DNA of 64,000 bases from positions 1 to 64,000 of the IMG/VR virus record IMGVR_UViG_3300024255_001771. One strand, given 5' to 3'. The DNA is from a virus. The notes below the pieces were generated by a model. The model was not told where the DNA came from, did not search any database, and saw nothing but the letters and a program-made list of their open reading frames with translations. This document shows, piece by piece, positions 1 through 9,700 of the stretch; within the stretch, counting starts at the first letter, position 1, and every line of letters begins with the position of its first letter. A program made the translations under genes and the position numbers.

Positions 1-329
1 AATCTCAAAATGCGCTTCATGTGAGTCTGCACCAGCCGAGACTTGGAAGTAGGTAATTGTTTATACACAAAGTACAATGGGCTCTGACCTTTCCCAACCT
101 ACGTCGACATTATGTTGCTTATAATATACAATGTACATTATATGTAACACTATTCCCTCGCTTCGTTCCTAGTGCTAAAGGGTTTTTATGTACTGTGTTG
201 TGTTTTTCAATTGCTAACATTCAATCTACGTCAATCCAACGCCTTATTACCAGACGCGACTCAACGTGTTACGTGTGCTTCTATACGAGAGCTTTTTCCA
301 CAGCGGTAAATTAATCTGGCCCGCCAACC
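1..329. other. No confident gene; window-edge non-coding stretch
   Basis: I see no supportable gene here. A plus-strand open frame at 57-314 lacks an ATG start and a ribosome binding site, and its translation is rich in Cys and aromatic residues, unlike its neighbours. On the minus strand a very short frame (61-150, GTG start after a GAGGGA sequence) ends in ERSEPIVLCV. The open frame just upstream contains a second ERSEGIVL written with different codons. This is too short to call a gene. I found no tRNA T-loop or hairpin terminator that I could defend. Confidence 0.5.
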
Positions 330-779
330 TTATGTGTTAGATTGTTTTGCCTTGATGTTTTGTTCTAGCAATGCCTGTTTGAGTTTGTCTGAACCGCCTA
401 CTCTAACATTGATGATACCGTTATAGTAATCGTCAGTTTCAAGTACTCGCCTATCAAACTGTTCTCTTGCCTCTATGTAGGACATTTCGCCCCTACCTTT
501 ACATAGGTATAATATTTCTCTTGTAAACTTATCTGAGCCTATTGATGCTACGTCTGCGTTTAGTCTGTCTGAACTACCGTAGTATGTTCTCCAGTCGCTT
601 TCTTTATAGCCTCGTCGTTTATTTTTTCTGCCTTTAAGCGGTGGCTTAGTAGTTTTAAATTTTGCTAGTTTCTTGCCTATGTATTTTTGTCCTGTAGTGA
701 TATTTGTAATAAGATAAACAAAGCCTTCGTACTCTTCTGGTATTTCGTCTATTATTTTACCTTCAAATGTCCACTGCAT
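330..779 (-). CDS. GIY-YIG (SegE-like) homing-type endonuclease
   Basis: This 149-residue protein has a GIY-YIG nuclease signature near its N-terminus. GFVYLI at residues 19-24 stands for the GIY strand and KYIGKK at about 32-37 for the YIG strand. A basic stretch (GRKNKRRGYKESDWRTYYGSS) and a later region with REQFDRR and an NVRVGG ending follow. This layout matches the SegE-like nucleases of T4-type phages, free-standing enzymes that cut DNA and spread their own gene. It is the last gene of the minus-strand gp47-gp46 run, 17 nt after its neighbour. A nuclease with a DNA-processing role instead of homing is possible. The family call is fairly firm; the homing role is inferred from the family. 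Confidence 0.75.
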   Translation of the reverse strand: MQWTFEGKIIDEIPEEYEGFVYLITNITTGQKYIGKKLAKFKTTKPPLKGRKNKRRGYKESDWRTYYGSSDRLNADVASIGSDKFTREILYLCKGRGEMSYIEAREQFDRRVLETDDYYNGIINVRVGGSDKLKQALLEQNIKAKQSNT

Positions 780-796
780 CCAGTATATATGTGTGC

Positions 797-1516
797 CTAA
801 GTCTTTTTGCCTTCTCGTTTGGACAAAATGTTTTTTCTCTTATAATACATGCCTTTTTGTGTAAAGATATAATCTAATTCGTCTCCGTAAAATACATCAT
901 CACCAACTTCTTGCATATGAATTACAATTTCTTTATCCTCTAATGGAATTATTTGTACTAGCGGATTTCCTGCTTCGAGTAAAAATTTTCCGCTACCTCC
1001 AAATTTATTTTTCGGTATCCAAATATTAATATTAGTTGTAGTTTGATATTTGAAATCTAAAATACCATTTGGAACAAAATAATTAGTTTGAGGATCATTC
1101 CAAAAAGAATTAGTCATCATAAATTTTGCACCTGTTTTTTCTCTAAATCGCCAAGGTGATGAAATCTTTAAATGATGATAACCTTTAAACAATGAATGAT
1201 TCCCCCATTGCCAACTTGGATGTCCGTCTGCCATTTCTTCTGGCTCAGTTTTAACAACTCCGTTTGCATGATCTACAAACATATCACACCAAACAGGAAT
1301 AACAATACCGGCCTTTAATGTATCAGTTATTCCAGGACATAATTTTACAGTTCCTACATTACCACCAGTATCAGTTTGTGCTGTTGTAGGCAACTTTTTA
1401 AACCATTCAGGCATGAAAGCAGAACTAGATTCTATTGGAAAAAGTTTAGTAATACCACCAAAATTAGTAAAGCAATCTATATGTAATTTTTCTTTCTTTT
1501 TCCAAATATTAAACAT
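797..1516 (-). CDS. Conserved-looking phage protein, function unknown
   Basis: A 239-residue soluble protein that I do not recognise. It has no signal peptide or membrane segment. It is rich in Trp, Phe and Pro, with motifs such as MPEWFKKLP (about 35-43), IPVWCDMFV (about 73-81), HPSWQWGNH (about 99-107) and PWRFREKTG (about 121-129), and ends with a lysine-rich tail. The pattern suggests a compact beta-rich domain. It overlaps the start of the downstream-reading chain by 8 nt with the 63-residue gene, so it is probably expressed with gp46/gp47. That context suggests a DNA-metabolism or early role, but nothing in the sequence shows an activity. Confidence 0.7.
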   Translation of the reverse strand: MFNIWKKKEKLHIDCFTNFGGITKLFPIESSSAFMPEWFKKLPTTAQTDTGGNVGTVKLCPGITDTLKAGIVIPVWCDMFVDHANGVVKTEPEEMADGHPSWQWGNHSLFKGYHHLKISSPWRFREKTGAKFMMTNSFWNDPQTNYFVPNGILDFKYQTTTNINIWIPKNKFGGSGKFLLEAGNPLVQIIPLEDKEIVIHMQEVGDDVFYGDELDYIFTQKGMYYKRKNILSKREGKKT

Positions 1517-1700
1517 TATTTTTCTTATCCAAATACTTTACGTGTATTTCTTCCATTCTGTCTTTTGCAAGTGATCTAATATCTCTTAAACATTTTCTTA
1601 CATACCTGTGTGTACGTACACTATTCCGTGTTTCAAACAGCTCGTTTGCTCGAAAGTATTCTAAATATGCTTGAGCTAATTTATCTTGTGTATCATCCAT
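1509..1700 (-). CDS. Small basic helical protein, function unknown
   Basis: A 63-residue protein predicted to be helical, with many charged residues; RTHRYVRKCLRDIRSLAK (residues about 29-46) is strongly basic. Its ATG overlaps the gp46 stop codon (TAATG) and its end overlaps the next gene, so it is translationally coupled in the gp47-gp46 operon. A nucleic-acid or protein-binding accessory of the recombination complex would fit the charge and position. That is inference, and I do not recognise the family by name. Confidence 0.7.
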   Translation of the reverse strand: MDDTQDKLAQAYLEYFRANELFETRNSVRTHRYVRKCLRDIRSLAKDRMEEIHVKYLDKKNNV

Positions 1701-3472
1701 TATTCTACAACTTCAATATCATTTTCATAATTTGTAAATCCATTTTCTTTGATAACTTTTAGAACATGATTAACACGACCAATTAGTTCGTCTTTGTGCG
1801 AAATAAGATAAATGTTCTTTTCACGTTCTCTACCCATTTTCTTTAAGATGCTTAATGAATTTTCAACACCGGCAGCATCCATACCACTGTCAATAAGTTC
1901 GTCAATAAACAACAAGTTTACGCCTTGATATAAACTCTCCCAAACATCTCTAAATGCAAACGACAAGCCGAGTATAAGTCTATTACGCTCTCCTCTTGAT
2001 AAATTATCAAAGTCTAAATCTTGTCCTAATTGTGTAATTTCAACATTTAAATCATTTAAAAACACAACCTGATGAGGCAATCCTAGTTTGTCTAAATAAT
2101 AAGACAACCGATTATTTAAGTATGCTAAATTTTGATCAATAATTTTCTTACGAATAAAGCTATCTTTGTTTGTTAGTAACTTTAACAAAAATTCTTGATG
2201 TTCTTTATAATCTGTTAATACGTTAATTTCGTCCCAATTGATTTCTTGTATAGCACTGTTGTTTAATTCGTCAATCTGCGTTTGATAAGGATCAGTTTCA
2301 TTTTGTTTTGAAACAAGTGCAGTCCTTAAACTATCAACATTTTGTCTATGCTCATATGCTTCTTTAGCAGTTTCATAGAATGTAGTAGGCTTACCATTAA
2401 TGTCACCTATTTTATCCAAAGCAAGCATAACGTCTTTTACTTTAGTAGTAATTTCTAGTGCATATGCTTTTGCATCATCTAATTCTTTTTCTTTACGTTC
2501 TGCAATTTCTGCTTTTTTGTCTGCATGTAGCTCTTGTCCACATGTATAACACGTAGCATCTTCTAAATCTGCGACATCTTTAACAAGTTTTGTTACACTC
2601 TTATCAGCACGTTGTAGTGCCGGTTCCAAAGTACTAAGTTCTTTTTTAAGAGCCAAAATAGCATTGTTATGATCAGTCCAATTTGATAGTTTTTCATGCG
2701 ATTCTAGTTCAATGTCAATGTTTACATGTTCTAATTCGTCAATTCCTAAGGTTAGTTTTTCAACGTCTTGTGATTTCTTAGAAAGCCACGCCCGCTGTGT
2801 TCTTTGTAAACTAGAAATTGTCCCTTCAATCTTACTGTTAGCTGTTTGTATAGCTTCTATCTTTAAAGTTTCAGTTGTAATACTATCTTTAGTTTGTTTA
2901 ACACTTTCTTTAAGTCTATCTGCTTTTTCAGTTAGTATAGTAATACCAAGTAACTGTTCGATGATTGCACGTTGGTCATTAGCTCTCATAGATAAGAACG
3001 GCTCAGAGTATGTGTTTAGTGCAACAATGTGCTTAAACATATCATGACTCATACCTAGCAATTCGTGGATTGACTCTTGTGTTTTTCGGCTATCACCTTG
3101 CGACTCGTCAATCATTTCTTGTTCTTGTTCGTTAATGTAGAACTTTAGAATGTTAGGTGATCTACCTCGTTCAATTCTATAATCAACACCATTCTTTTCA
3201 AAATGAAGTGTAACTAACATACCTTTAGAATTAGTCTTGTTTATAAGATTATTTCGTTTAATATTAGTTAAGGCAGTACCATATAATGCATAACTTAGTG
3301 CATTAATTATTGTAGTTTTGCCTGTACCGTTTCTTGATCCAGTATCATCACCACCTTGGTCTAAATTTTCACCAAGTACTAGTGTTAATTGTTCTCGATT
3401 AAAATCTACAGCCTGGGTTTGATTGCCCACACTCATGAAGTTTTTAACTGTTAAATCTTTAATTCGTATCAT
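1700..3472 (-). CDS. 46: Recombination endonuclease subunit gp46 (Rad50-like ATPase)
   Basis: This is the SMC/Rad50-type ATPase partner of the gp47 nuclease. In T4-like phages the pair resects DNA ends for recombination-dependent replication and helps degrade host DNA. The 590 residues show a P-loop ending NGTGKTT (48-54), a coiled-coil middle interrupted by a zinc hook C308-Y-T-C311, an ABC signature LSRGERNR at 491-498, a Walker B LLFIDE at 520-525 and an H-loop His in ISHKDE at about 567-572. Length is close to T4 gp46 (about 560). One oddity is the P-loop, which is preceded by an insertion, GENLDQGGDDTGSR, instead of the compact G-x-NG seen in T4. Its start overlaps gp47 by 4 nt (ATGA), indicating coupled translation. 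Confidence 0.95.
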   Translation of the reverse strand: MIRIKDLTVKNFMSVGNQTQAVDFNREQLTLVLGENLDQGGDDTGSRNGTGKTTIINALSYALYGTALTNIKRNNLINKTNSKGMLVTLHFEKNGVDYRIERGRSPNILKFYINEQEQEMIDESQGDSRKTQESIHELLGMSHDMFKHIVALNTYSEPFLSMRANDQRAIIEQLLGITILTEKADRLKESVKQTKDSITTETLKIEAIQTANSKIEGTISSLQRTQRAWLSKKSQDVEKLTLGIDELEHVNIDIELESHEKLSNWTDHNNAILALKKELSTLEPALQRADKSVTKLVKDVADLEDATCYTCGQELHADKKAEIAERKEKELDDAKAYALEITTKVKDVMLALDKIGDINGKPTTFYETAKEAYEHRQNVDSLRTALVSKQNETDPYQTQIDELNNSAIQEINWDEINVLTDYKEHQEFLLKLLTNKDSFIRKKIIDQNLAYLNNRLSYYLDKLGLPHQVVFLNDLNVEITQLGQDLDFDNLSRGERNRLILGLSFAFRDVWESLYQGVNLLFIDELIDSGMDAAGVENSLSILKKMGREREKNIYLISHKDELIGRVNHVLKVIKENGFTNYENDIEVVE

Positions 3473-4476
3473 TCTAAACCATTATATATTTGTAAGAGAG
3501 TGTTCTTATTGTAGTTGGCAGTATCTAGTTCTGCTATTTCACTTGCTACAATTTGATCAACACTTTCAAATTGTGCAATATCTAAATCTGTACTAATTTC
3601 TTCCATCTGCTTTTGCGGTATAAGTGTTAGTTCACGAACACCGTAATTGCTAATATAAGTTTCTTTAATAAAGTTAGCTTCTTCATAACTAATTGGTAAG
3701 TCTAGTGTAACACGCAAATACATCTTATCTTTAATAAGTTTGTCAGTGTCATCAATTAGTTTAGAAAGTTTTATTGTTCTGTATTTTGGACAGGCTTCCC
3801 AGTTAATGTACTCGGGTTCGCCCCCGTGTTCTAGTACCATCATTCCGCGATCATCGTCCCATGCATCTGCATAGTTGTGCGGAAATGCATTACCTAAGTA
3901 ATGTACTTTACCCTGCTTTTGACGTTTGTGAAAGTGTCCTGAAAACACATATTCTTGATTAACAAAATGTTCAGCCTTTAAGTCTCCGTGATCAGGCATC
4001 TGCACCATGGCATTCATATAGAAGCTAGGTAGTTCAAAATGACCAAACAAATACTTGGCTTTAATTTTTCCTACTTTTTTCCATTCATCACCAACTAACC
4101 ATGGAACAAGAGCAACGTCATCTTCGACTAGTATCTTGTCAACTACTGTAATACCAGGTATATGCCTAGCAAACTCAGTAGAACTTACATCACGTTTGTC
4201 TTTGTAATATAAATCATGATTTCCTACAAACATCAAAACTTTATCAAATGCTTTGCCTAACTTTTCCATACTACGAATTGTTGCATCCATAGTAGTAAGA
4301 TTAAGTGAATTTCTGTTGTGATGCCAATCGCCGCAAAAAATGCAGGTTTCGCAACCTTTTTCTTTTGCATTAACAATAAACCAATCAATGAATTCTTCAC
4401 AGTCTGAGTTATGCGTTCGGCTATTACTTTTAAGGCCAAAGTGTATGTCAGTAAAAACTGCTGCTTTCTTAAACAA
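3469..4476 (-). CDS. 47: Recombination endonuclease subunit gp47 (Mre11-like nuclease)
   Basis: This is a calcineurin-type metallophosphoesterase of 335 residues, nuclease partner of gp46. Metal-binding motifs are in order: D10-x-H12 (FTDIHFG), GDWHHN at 49-54, GNHD at 85-88, H146 in FGHFE, and GHFH at 180-183. These match the Mre11/SbcD/gp47 family, and the length equals T4 gp47 (about 340). The start is a TTG at 4476, preceded by GGAG with 8 nt spacing; no in-frame ATG lies nearby. A near-consensus host promoter (4507-4535) sits just upstream. The gene overlaps gp46 by 4 nt. Confidence 0.95.
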   Translation of the reverse strand: MFKKAAVFTDIHFGLKSNSRTHNSDCEEFIDWFIVNAKEKGCETCIFCGDWHHNRNSLNLTTMDATIRSMEKLGKAFDKVLMFVGNHDLYYKDKRDVSSTEFARHIPGITVVDKILVEDDVALVPWLVGDEWKKVGKIKAKYLFGHFELPSFYMNAMVQMPDHGDLKAEHFVNQEYVFSGHFHKRQKQGKVHYLGNAFPHNYADAWDDDRGMMVLEHGGEPEYINWEACPKYRTIKLSKLIDDTDKLIKDKMYLRVTLDLPISYEEANFIKETYISNYGVRELTLIPQKQMEEISTDLDIAQFESVDQIVASEIAELDTANYNKNTLLQIYNGLE

Positions 4477-4506
4477 AATATAGTCTCCGGGTTATCTACT
4501 TGTTAT

Positions 4507-4535
4507 ATTATATAACAAAAATGTACACTTGTCAA
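4507..4535 (-). promoter_or_regulatory. Host-type sigma-70 promoter for gp47-gp46 operon
   Basis: On the minus strand, TTGACA (4535-4530) and TATAAT (4512-4507) are separated by exactly 17 nt, a perfect match to the bacterial housekeeping consensus. Transcription would start around 4500, about 24 nt before the TTG start of gp47. The -35 box directly abuts the gp55 stop codon. Confidence 0.85.
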
Positions 4536-5363
4536 CTACTTTTTTGAAAGTTCTTTTTGTCTTTTTAGGGAAGCTTCCCATTCGCCTGCATGTTGTCTTG
4601 TATAACTTGGATTCAAGTCATTCATTTCAAGAATATCGTCTCTAATATTTTGATTGCGTTTTTCAATATTAATAACACGTACAAAACTATTAGTTACAGC
4701 CGCAGTATAGTAAGCAAACGGATTTTGTGATTTTGACTCGTCAAACTGTAAGCCAATCTGTGCTAACTGCAAGATTGCTTGACCACGCATTTCGTCATTG
4801 TAAGTGTAACCACGTACATTGCCTCTTGTTGCGTATCTATCACAAAGTTTCATCCACATCATAGCTAGATTGTTTGTTGCCTTACCATGTGATTTACTAA
4901 AGCAACCGTTTTCCATTCCACCTTCCCAATGACTTTTTCCTACACATACTAATTCGCCGTCATCTGTAAACTTATAATGTTTAAATGGAGGAAAGTTTAA
5001 TTTAGTTTTTGTGTCTGCTATAGTCTTCGGATTCTTTTTTCTTCCGGGTTCTTCTGGAATATGATCAAATGTCATGACACGAAAAATTAGTTCTTCTTTT
5101 GTAATTTTTCTATAATCAACTTCGCACTCTGCTTGTTTAACTTTTTGTCCGGCCATCTTACGTGCTTCGTAGTCAGCTGTGCTTAGACGTTTTGCTTTGT
5201 TGCGTTTTGCTTCTGCAATAGTTCTAATATTAACTTTGTCAACATCTAATAAAATAATATCAAACTGTCCGTAATCTTCTTCTACGTAACTGTTATATGT
5301 ATTCTTAGATTTGTGTATTTCTTTTAAAATGTCCTTATTATTAAGGTAGTTCTTTTTTCTCAT
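4536..5363 (-). CDS. 55: Late transcription sigma factor gp55-like
   Basis: This resembles T4 gp55, the small sigma factor that lets host RNA polymerase recognise late promoters. Support comes from a sigma-region-2-like segment: NLAMMWMKLCDRYATRG (about 165-181), GYTYNDEMRGQAILQL (185-200) and a conserved stretch F-DESKSQNPFAYYT (207-220) followed by NSFVRVINIEKR. It is 275 residues, clearly longer than T4 gp55 (185). The extra length is an N-terminal region plus a segment at about 105-160 ending ENGCFSKSHGK. The ATG is preceded by GGAG with good spacing. A consensus host promoter at 5393-5421 drives it, so it can be made before the late genes it controls. Confidence 0.88.
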   Translation of the reverse strand: MRKKNYLNNKDILKEIHKSKNTYNSYVEEDYGQFDIILLDVDKVNIRTIAEAKRNKAKRLSTADYEARKMAGQKVKQAECEVDYRKITKEELIFRVMTFDHIPEEPGRKKNPKTIADTKTKLNFPPFKHYKFTDDGELVCVGKSHWEGGMENGCFSKSHGKATNNLAMMWMKLCDRYATRGNVRGYTYNDEMRGQAILQLAQIGLQFDESKSQNPFAYYTAAVTNSFVRVINIEKRNQNIRDDILEMNDLNPSYTRQHAGEWEASLKRQKELSKK

Positions 5364-5392
5364 TTTTGCTCCAGGCTTATAGTATATATACT

Positions 5393-5421
5393 ATTATAAT
5401 ATACGTAGTTAAATTTGTCAA
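5393..5421 (-). promoter_or_regulatory. Host-type sigma-70 promoter for gp55
   Basis: The minus strand reads TTGACA (5421-5416), a 17-nt spacer, then TATAAT (5398-5393), a perfect consensus. It points into the gp55 gene, whose ATG is at 5363. The -35 box touches the plus-strand late motif CTAAATA at 5422-5428 with no base between them. Confidence 0.88.
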
Positions 5422-5428
5422 CTAAATA
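5422..5428 (+). promoter_or_regulatory. Late promoter motif CTAAATA
   Basis: CTAAATA matches the late-promoter core of T4-like phages (T4 TATAAATA; marine relatives often CTAAATA). It lies 21 nt before the first structural ATG at 5450, with AGGAGAT between acting as ribosome binding site. It opens the plus-strand baseplate module. Confidence 0.7.
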
Positions 5429-5449
5429 CTATGTAGGAGATAAAGAAAT

Positions 5450-6433
5450 ATGGGACTTTTTAGCGGATTTAATCAATTATCATCAATGGCAAGCTCTGTA
5501 AAGAACGCTCAGAGTACATTTAATAATCTAAAATCAAATGCTACCGCAGCTTTTGGCGGAGTTAGTGGCTTACAAGGTGCTATCGGAAACTTTGCTAGTA
5601 AACCGTCAATTGGTGGCTTAAAAGGCTTAGTATCTCAAGGATCAGATTTACTTAATCTTGCCAAAGGTGCAACAGCTGACTTTAACGCTCTCAAAGGTAC
5701 CTTTACACGGGGTTTTGGAACTAGAAGCAGAATGGGAGCAGCAGGCGGTCCTCCACCTGGCGCTAACCCAATTTCTGCTAATTCGGCACAGGCTCAACTA
5801 ATAAGTCAAAGTGTGTCAGCTGGCGGAATTGATCCTGAATCAAATGATTGGAGAGTTAGTTTATCTATACCTCAAGCTATTACTGACAGTGCTTTATTTA
5901 ACCCATTTAAAAACAGTGGCGGCAAACTAGTTTTTCCGTTTACACCTACAATATTATTTGGTAATACAGCAAGTTATAGTCAAATACATCCAACTCATGT
6001 AAACTATCCTTATAATGCATATGAAAACAGTCAAGTAGATGCAATAACAATTACAGGTGAATTTTATAGCGAATCGTCAGCTGATGCCGTATACTGGATT
6101 GCTGTGTTACATTATCTTAGAACAATGACTAAAATGTTCTATGGCGACGGAGCATACAGTGGTAATCCACCTTTGGTTGCTAGACTAAACGGATATGGCA
6201 GACATGTTCTTAATAACATACCTGTAGTTGTAAGTAACTTTACAACCGATTTACCTGCAGAAGTAGATTATATAAAAGTTAATTTAGAAAACCAAGATAA
6301 CTATGTTCCTGTACAATCTACAATTACAGTAACACTATTACCACAGTACAGTAGAACAACACAATCTACATTTAATCTACAGAAGTTTGCGAACGGCGAT
6401 TATGCGGCCAGTGGCACAGAAGGATTTATCTAA
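5450..6433 (+). CDS. Baseplate/tail-tube-cap protein (gp48/gp54-like)
   Basis: A 327-residue structural protein. The N-terminal ~115 residues are low-complexity and rich in Gly, Ser, Asn and Ala (GLFSGFNQLSSMASS). The rest is a compact domain with LVFPFTPTILF, HVNYPYNAYENSQVDAI, ITGEFYSES and ADAVYWIAVLHYLRTMTK. It is the first gene behind a late promoter and its stop overlaps the start of gp53 (TAATG). Position and the beta-rich C-terminal domain fit the tail-tube cap/baseplate-tube proteins gp48 or gp54, which join tube and baseplate. The choice between gp48 and gp54 rests on position and general resemblance, not on clear motifs. Confidence 0.62.
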   Translation: MGLFSGFNQLSSMASSVKNAQSTFNNLKSNATAAFGGVSGLQGAIGNFASKPSIGGLKGLVSQGSDLLNLAKGATADFNALKGTFTRGFGTRSRMGAAGGPPPGANPISANSAQAQLISQSVSAGGIDPESNDWRVSLSIPQAITDSALFNPFKNSGGKLVFPFTPTILFGNTASYSQIHPTHVNYPYNAYENSQVDAITITGEFYSESSADAVYWIAVLHYLRTMTKMFYGDGAYSGNPPLVARLNGYGRHVLNNIPVVVSNFTTDLPAEVDYIKVNLENQDNYVPVQSTITVTLLPQYSRTTQSTFNLQKFANGDYAASGTEGFI

Positions 6434-6723
6434 TGAGTATGAACCCCTATGCAAAAACAGGTATAACAAGATCAGGTTACTTAGATATATTAAAGATTAT
6501 ACCAATCCCAGCTGAAGATGATGACGTAATATTTGAAATTACACCTAATTATCATAATCGGCCAGATCTATTAGCATATGATTTATACGGTACAAAGGAT
6601 CTATGGTGGATATTTGCACAGCGTAATATGGACATAATAAAAGATCCAATATACGATTTTTCTGCAGGAACACAAATACGGTTGCCTAAAGAAACTAATA
6701 TGAAAACATTGATAGGAGCTTAA
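6433..6723 (+). CDS. 53: Baseplate wedge subunit gp53
   Basis: A 96-residue protein matching the compact core of the gp53 baseplate wedge family: ITPNYHNRPDLLAYDLYG (about 35-52), then LWWIFAQRN (about 56-64) and DPIYDFSAGTQIRLP (about 70-84), a LysM-like ending typical of small wedge proteins. In T4, gp53 bridges neighbouring wedges when six of them join around the hub. It overlaps its upstream gene by 1 nt and is followed 1 nt later by the hub gene. Confidence 0.82.
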   Translation: MSMNPYAKTGITRSGYLDILKIIPIPAEDDDVIFEITPNYHNRPDLLAYDLYGTKDLWWIFAQRNMDIIKDPIYDFSAGTQIRLPKETNMKTLIGA

Positions 6724-6724
6724 T

Positions 6725-9700
6725 ATGGGTTTTGGCAGTTTCATATCTTCAAATATTTCAGGAGCAGCCGGCTCCCTTGGAAACTTTAATAAAAATTTAA
6801 CGGCGGCACAAAATCAACTATCTAAAGTCAATTTTGGCGGATTTAACAAAGATTTACGCGGCGCAATATCTGGTATATCAGGACTACCAGGAAACGTACA
6901 AGGCATAACAGATAATTTTACTAGAAAGTTAGAAAGTATTCAGCGAGCCGGTATGCAAGATTTTGAAATGGGCCTTCTTGGAAAGATACCTCTAGTCAAA
7001 GATTTTGAATCAATGAGTAATGCTATCAAAGTATTGCCTGGCGGATTAGCTGGCGGCATTGGTGAAAATGTTATTAACAGTGCTATAGCAAAAGTAGCAG
7101 GCGGATCAATAGGTGGCCTCTTAAATTCAGCAACAAGTCTATTCAGCGGCGACTTAGGAGGAGCGTTTTTTGGACTAGCATCAATAGGCTCAGGTGGTAG
7201 AACTGATAGATCTAACACAGCTATAGCAACTGATGCTAATGGTAGATTAAAAAATCCTTTAAGATCATACGCTGCATATAATTACAGAATTACATTAGCT
7301 TGTATAACCAGTGCTGAAGTAAACACACCCGAAAGTGGATTTAGGTCTCGTGGGTTATCTAATGTAATTTGCCAAACCGGCGGCGGCGCACTTACGGAAA
7401 GAGTTACTACATTTGGCGAAGTAAACTACAATACTACCGGAGAGTATTATTTAGAAGACTTAGAAATGGATGCACTTATTGCTCCAAATTCTAAAACTGG
7501 TGTTGCAATGGGTACAAATATTGCATTTACAGTACTAGAACCATATAGTATGGGACAGTTTTTAGAAGCTATGCAGGTAGCAGCAGTACAAGCAAATCAT
7601 GCAAATTATATCGAAGCACCGTATATATTGAGAATACAGTTTTTGGGGTTTGATGAAAATAGTGCTCCAATGCCAAATAAACAAGAACAAAACGTTACAA
7701 CAAAATACGTTCCGATAAAACTAACTAATGTTGAATTTCAAGTTGACGGACAAGGTAGTAGATATTCAGTTGAAGCAATTCCTTACAATGAACAAGCACT
7801 TGTTGATGAAATTGCACAAGTACCAACAGATGTATCAATTAGTGGTAATGCTGTTGATGAATATTTACAAAGAGGCGAACGCAGTTTAACAAATGTACTA
7901 AACGCTAGAAATGAAACACGTGAAGATGCTAATGTTTCTCCTCAAGAAGATAGATATATTATTATGTTTCCTGATGACAAGCAAGGTGCTACAAGTGCAG
8001 TAGAAGCCGCGGGTGGGGCTAATGTTTATGAAACATTAAAGAATTTTTCAGAAACTCACGTAAATGAAATTGGTAGGGCTATTCTAACTAATGATACAAA
8101 TGAAGGTGGCACTAGACCAATGGGAAGTCATGTTGATGCAATGTATGATGACGGGCCAATAAGATATATGAATCGACAAGCAGTAGCACAACAAGATCTT
8201 GAAAGAACAGGGCAGTATGTACAAGGTACAAATATTGTTGGTATTATAGAAGATGTTATTATTAGTAGTGAATACGGAAAATCACTTGCAGAAACTCCTG
8301 CTGAAAATGGGTTTAAAACATGGTTCAAAGTTGAAACAATGGTTTTTGATACTGAAAATATAGCAAGCGAATTAACAAACGGTACTAAAGCAAAAGTGTA
8401 TGTATATAGTGTTGTTCCTTTTTTAGCAGACGAGGCTAAATTTATGGGACCTGGTAGAACACCTTCTAGTACAGAAGAATTAAAGGCAAACGCAGTAAAA
8501 GAATACAACTATTTCTACACAGGAAAAAATGAAGATGTATTAGATTTTGCAATTGAATTTAAAGGAGCGTTCTATCAAAACTTGTATGCAGATTTAGGAC
8601 AGTTTAATTTACCAATTAGATCAGGCGCCGGAAGTGAAGTTGTTGCAAATACACCACCTCCTGGAACGGTTGTAGCACCTCCTGGCATTGGTCCAGCCGG
8701 CGGTGGCGGCTTAGCAGAACCAAAAGCTCCTGTTAGAAACAGCGATGGCAAATCACCTGTACCAAACGGAATAGCTACAACTGCATCATCGGGTACAAAA
8801 CGTGCAATTGCTGAAGCATTTCATAACACATTAATTAATGGTGATACTGATATGGTACAAGCTGAAATGGAAATTTGGGGAGATCCTTTCTATATTCCAA
8901 CAAGCGGAATGGGAAATTACAATGCACCAGCAAGTGGAGTAAAGCGTAATACAAATGCTGATGGCGGCATGGACTACCAAAACGAAGAAGTATTAATTGT
9001 TGTAAACTTTAGAACTCCTACAGATTATGCCGAAGGCGGACTGATGCAATTTAGCACTATAGTAAAGCCGTTTAGTGGACTATTCCAAGTAAATGAAGTT
9101 ACAAATACATTCAGTAAAGGTCAATTCAAGACTAATTTAAAAATGATTAGACGTCGCGGCCAAAATGATGAAGCAACAGGTCAGTCTGAAGCAATAACAG
9201 AAGGTGCTACAAATAATATGGATCCTCGTGCAGCTGATAGAATGGCAGCGGGACAATACGCAGGACCAGGCGGCCCAGTAGGCAACCAACAAAACCGTAC
9301 ACTAACAAATGCAAATTCTCCAACAACAAGCGGCGGAACTGGGCCAGGTGCGACAAACAGTACAGCACCAGCCGGTAGTCCAGCTGGAAGCGGGGGACAA
9401 CTTGCAACTATTACAACTAGTAAGAAAGGCAAATCAACACAAGTAGCAGCATCACTAGCACCGCAGTTTCAAGCAATGATTGACGAATTAGAAAATGTCT
9501 ACGGGTATGAAATATACAGCATTGGCGGCTATAATTATAGATATATTGGCGACACGTCAACACTGAGTTGGCACTCCGGCGGCATTGCTATTGATATTAA
9601 CCCTCGTGAAAACCCATTTGGTCCAAACTATATAACAGACATGCCAGCAGGCGGCACAGGTAGTGAAATGGTTGCATTAGCAAACAAATACGGAATGGGT

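Noticed and set aside
57-314. 85-residue plus-strand open frame
   Set aside because: No ATG start or ribosome site, unusual composition rich in Cys and aromatics, and no resemblance to phage proteins that I know.
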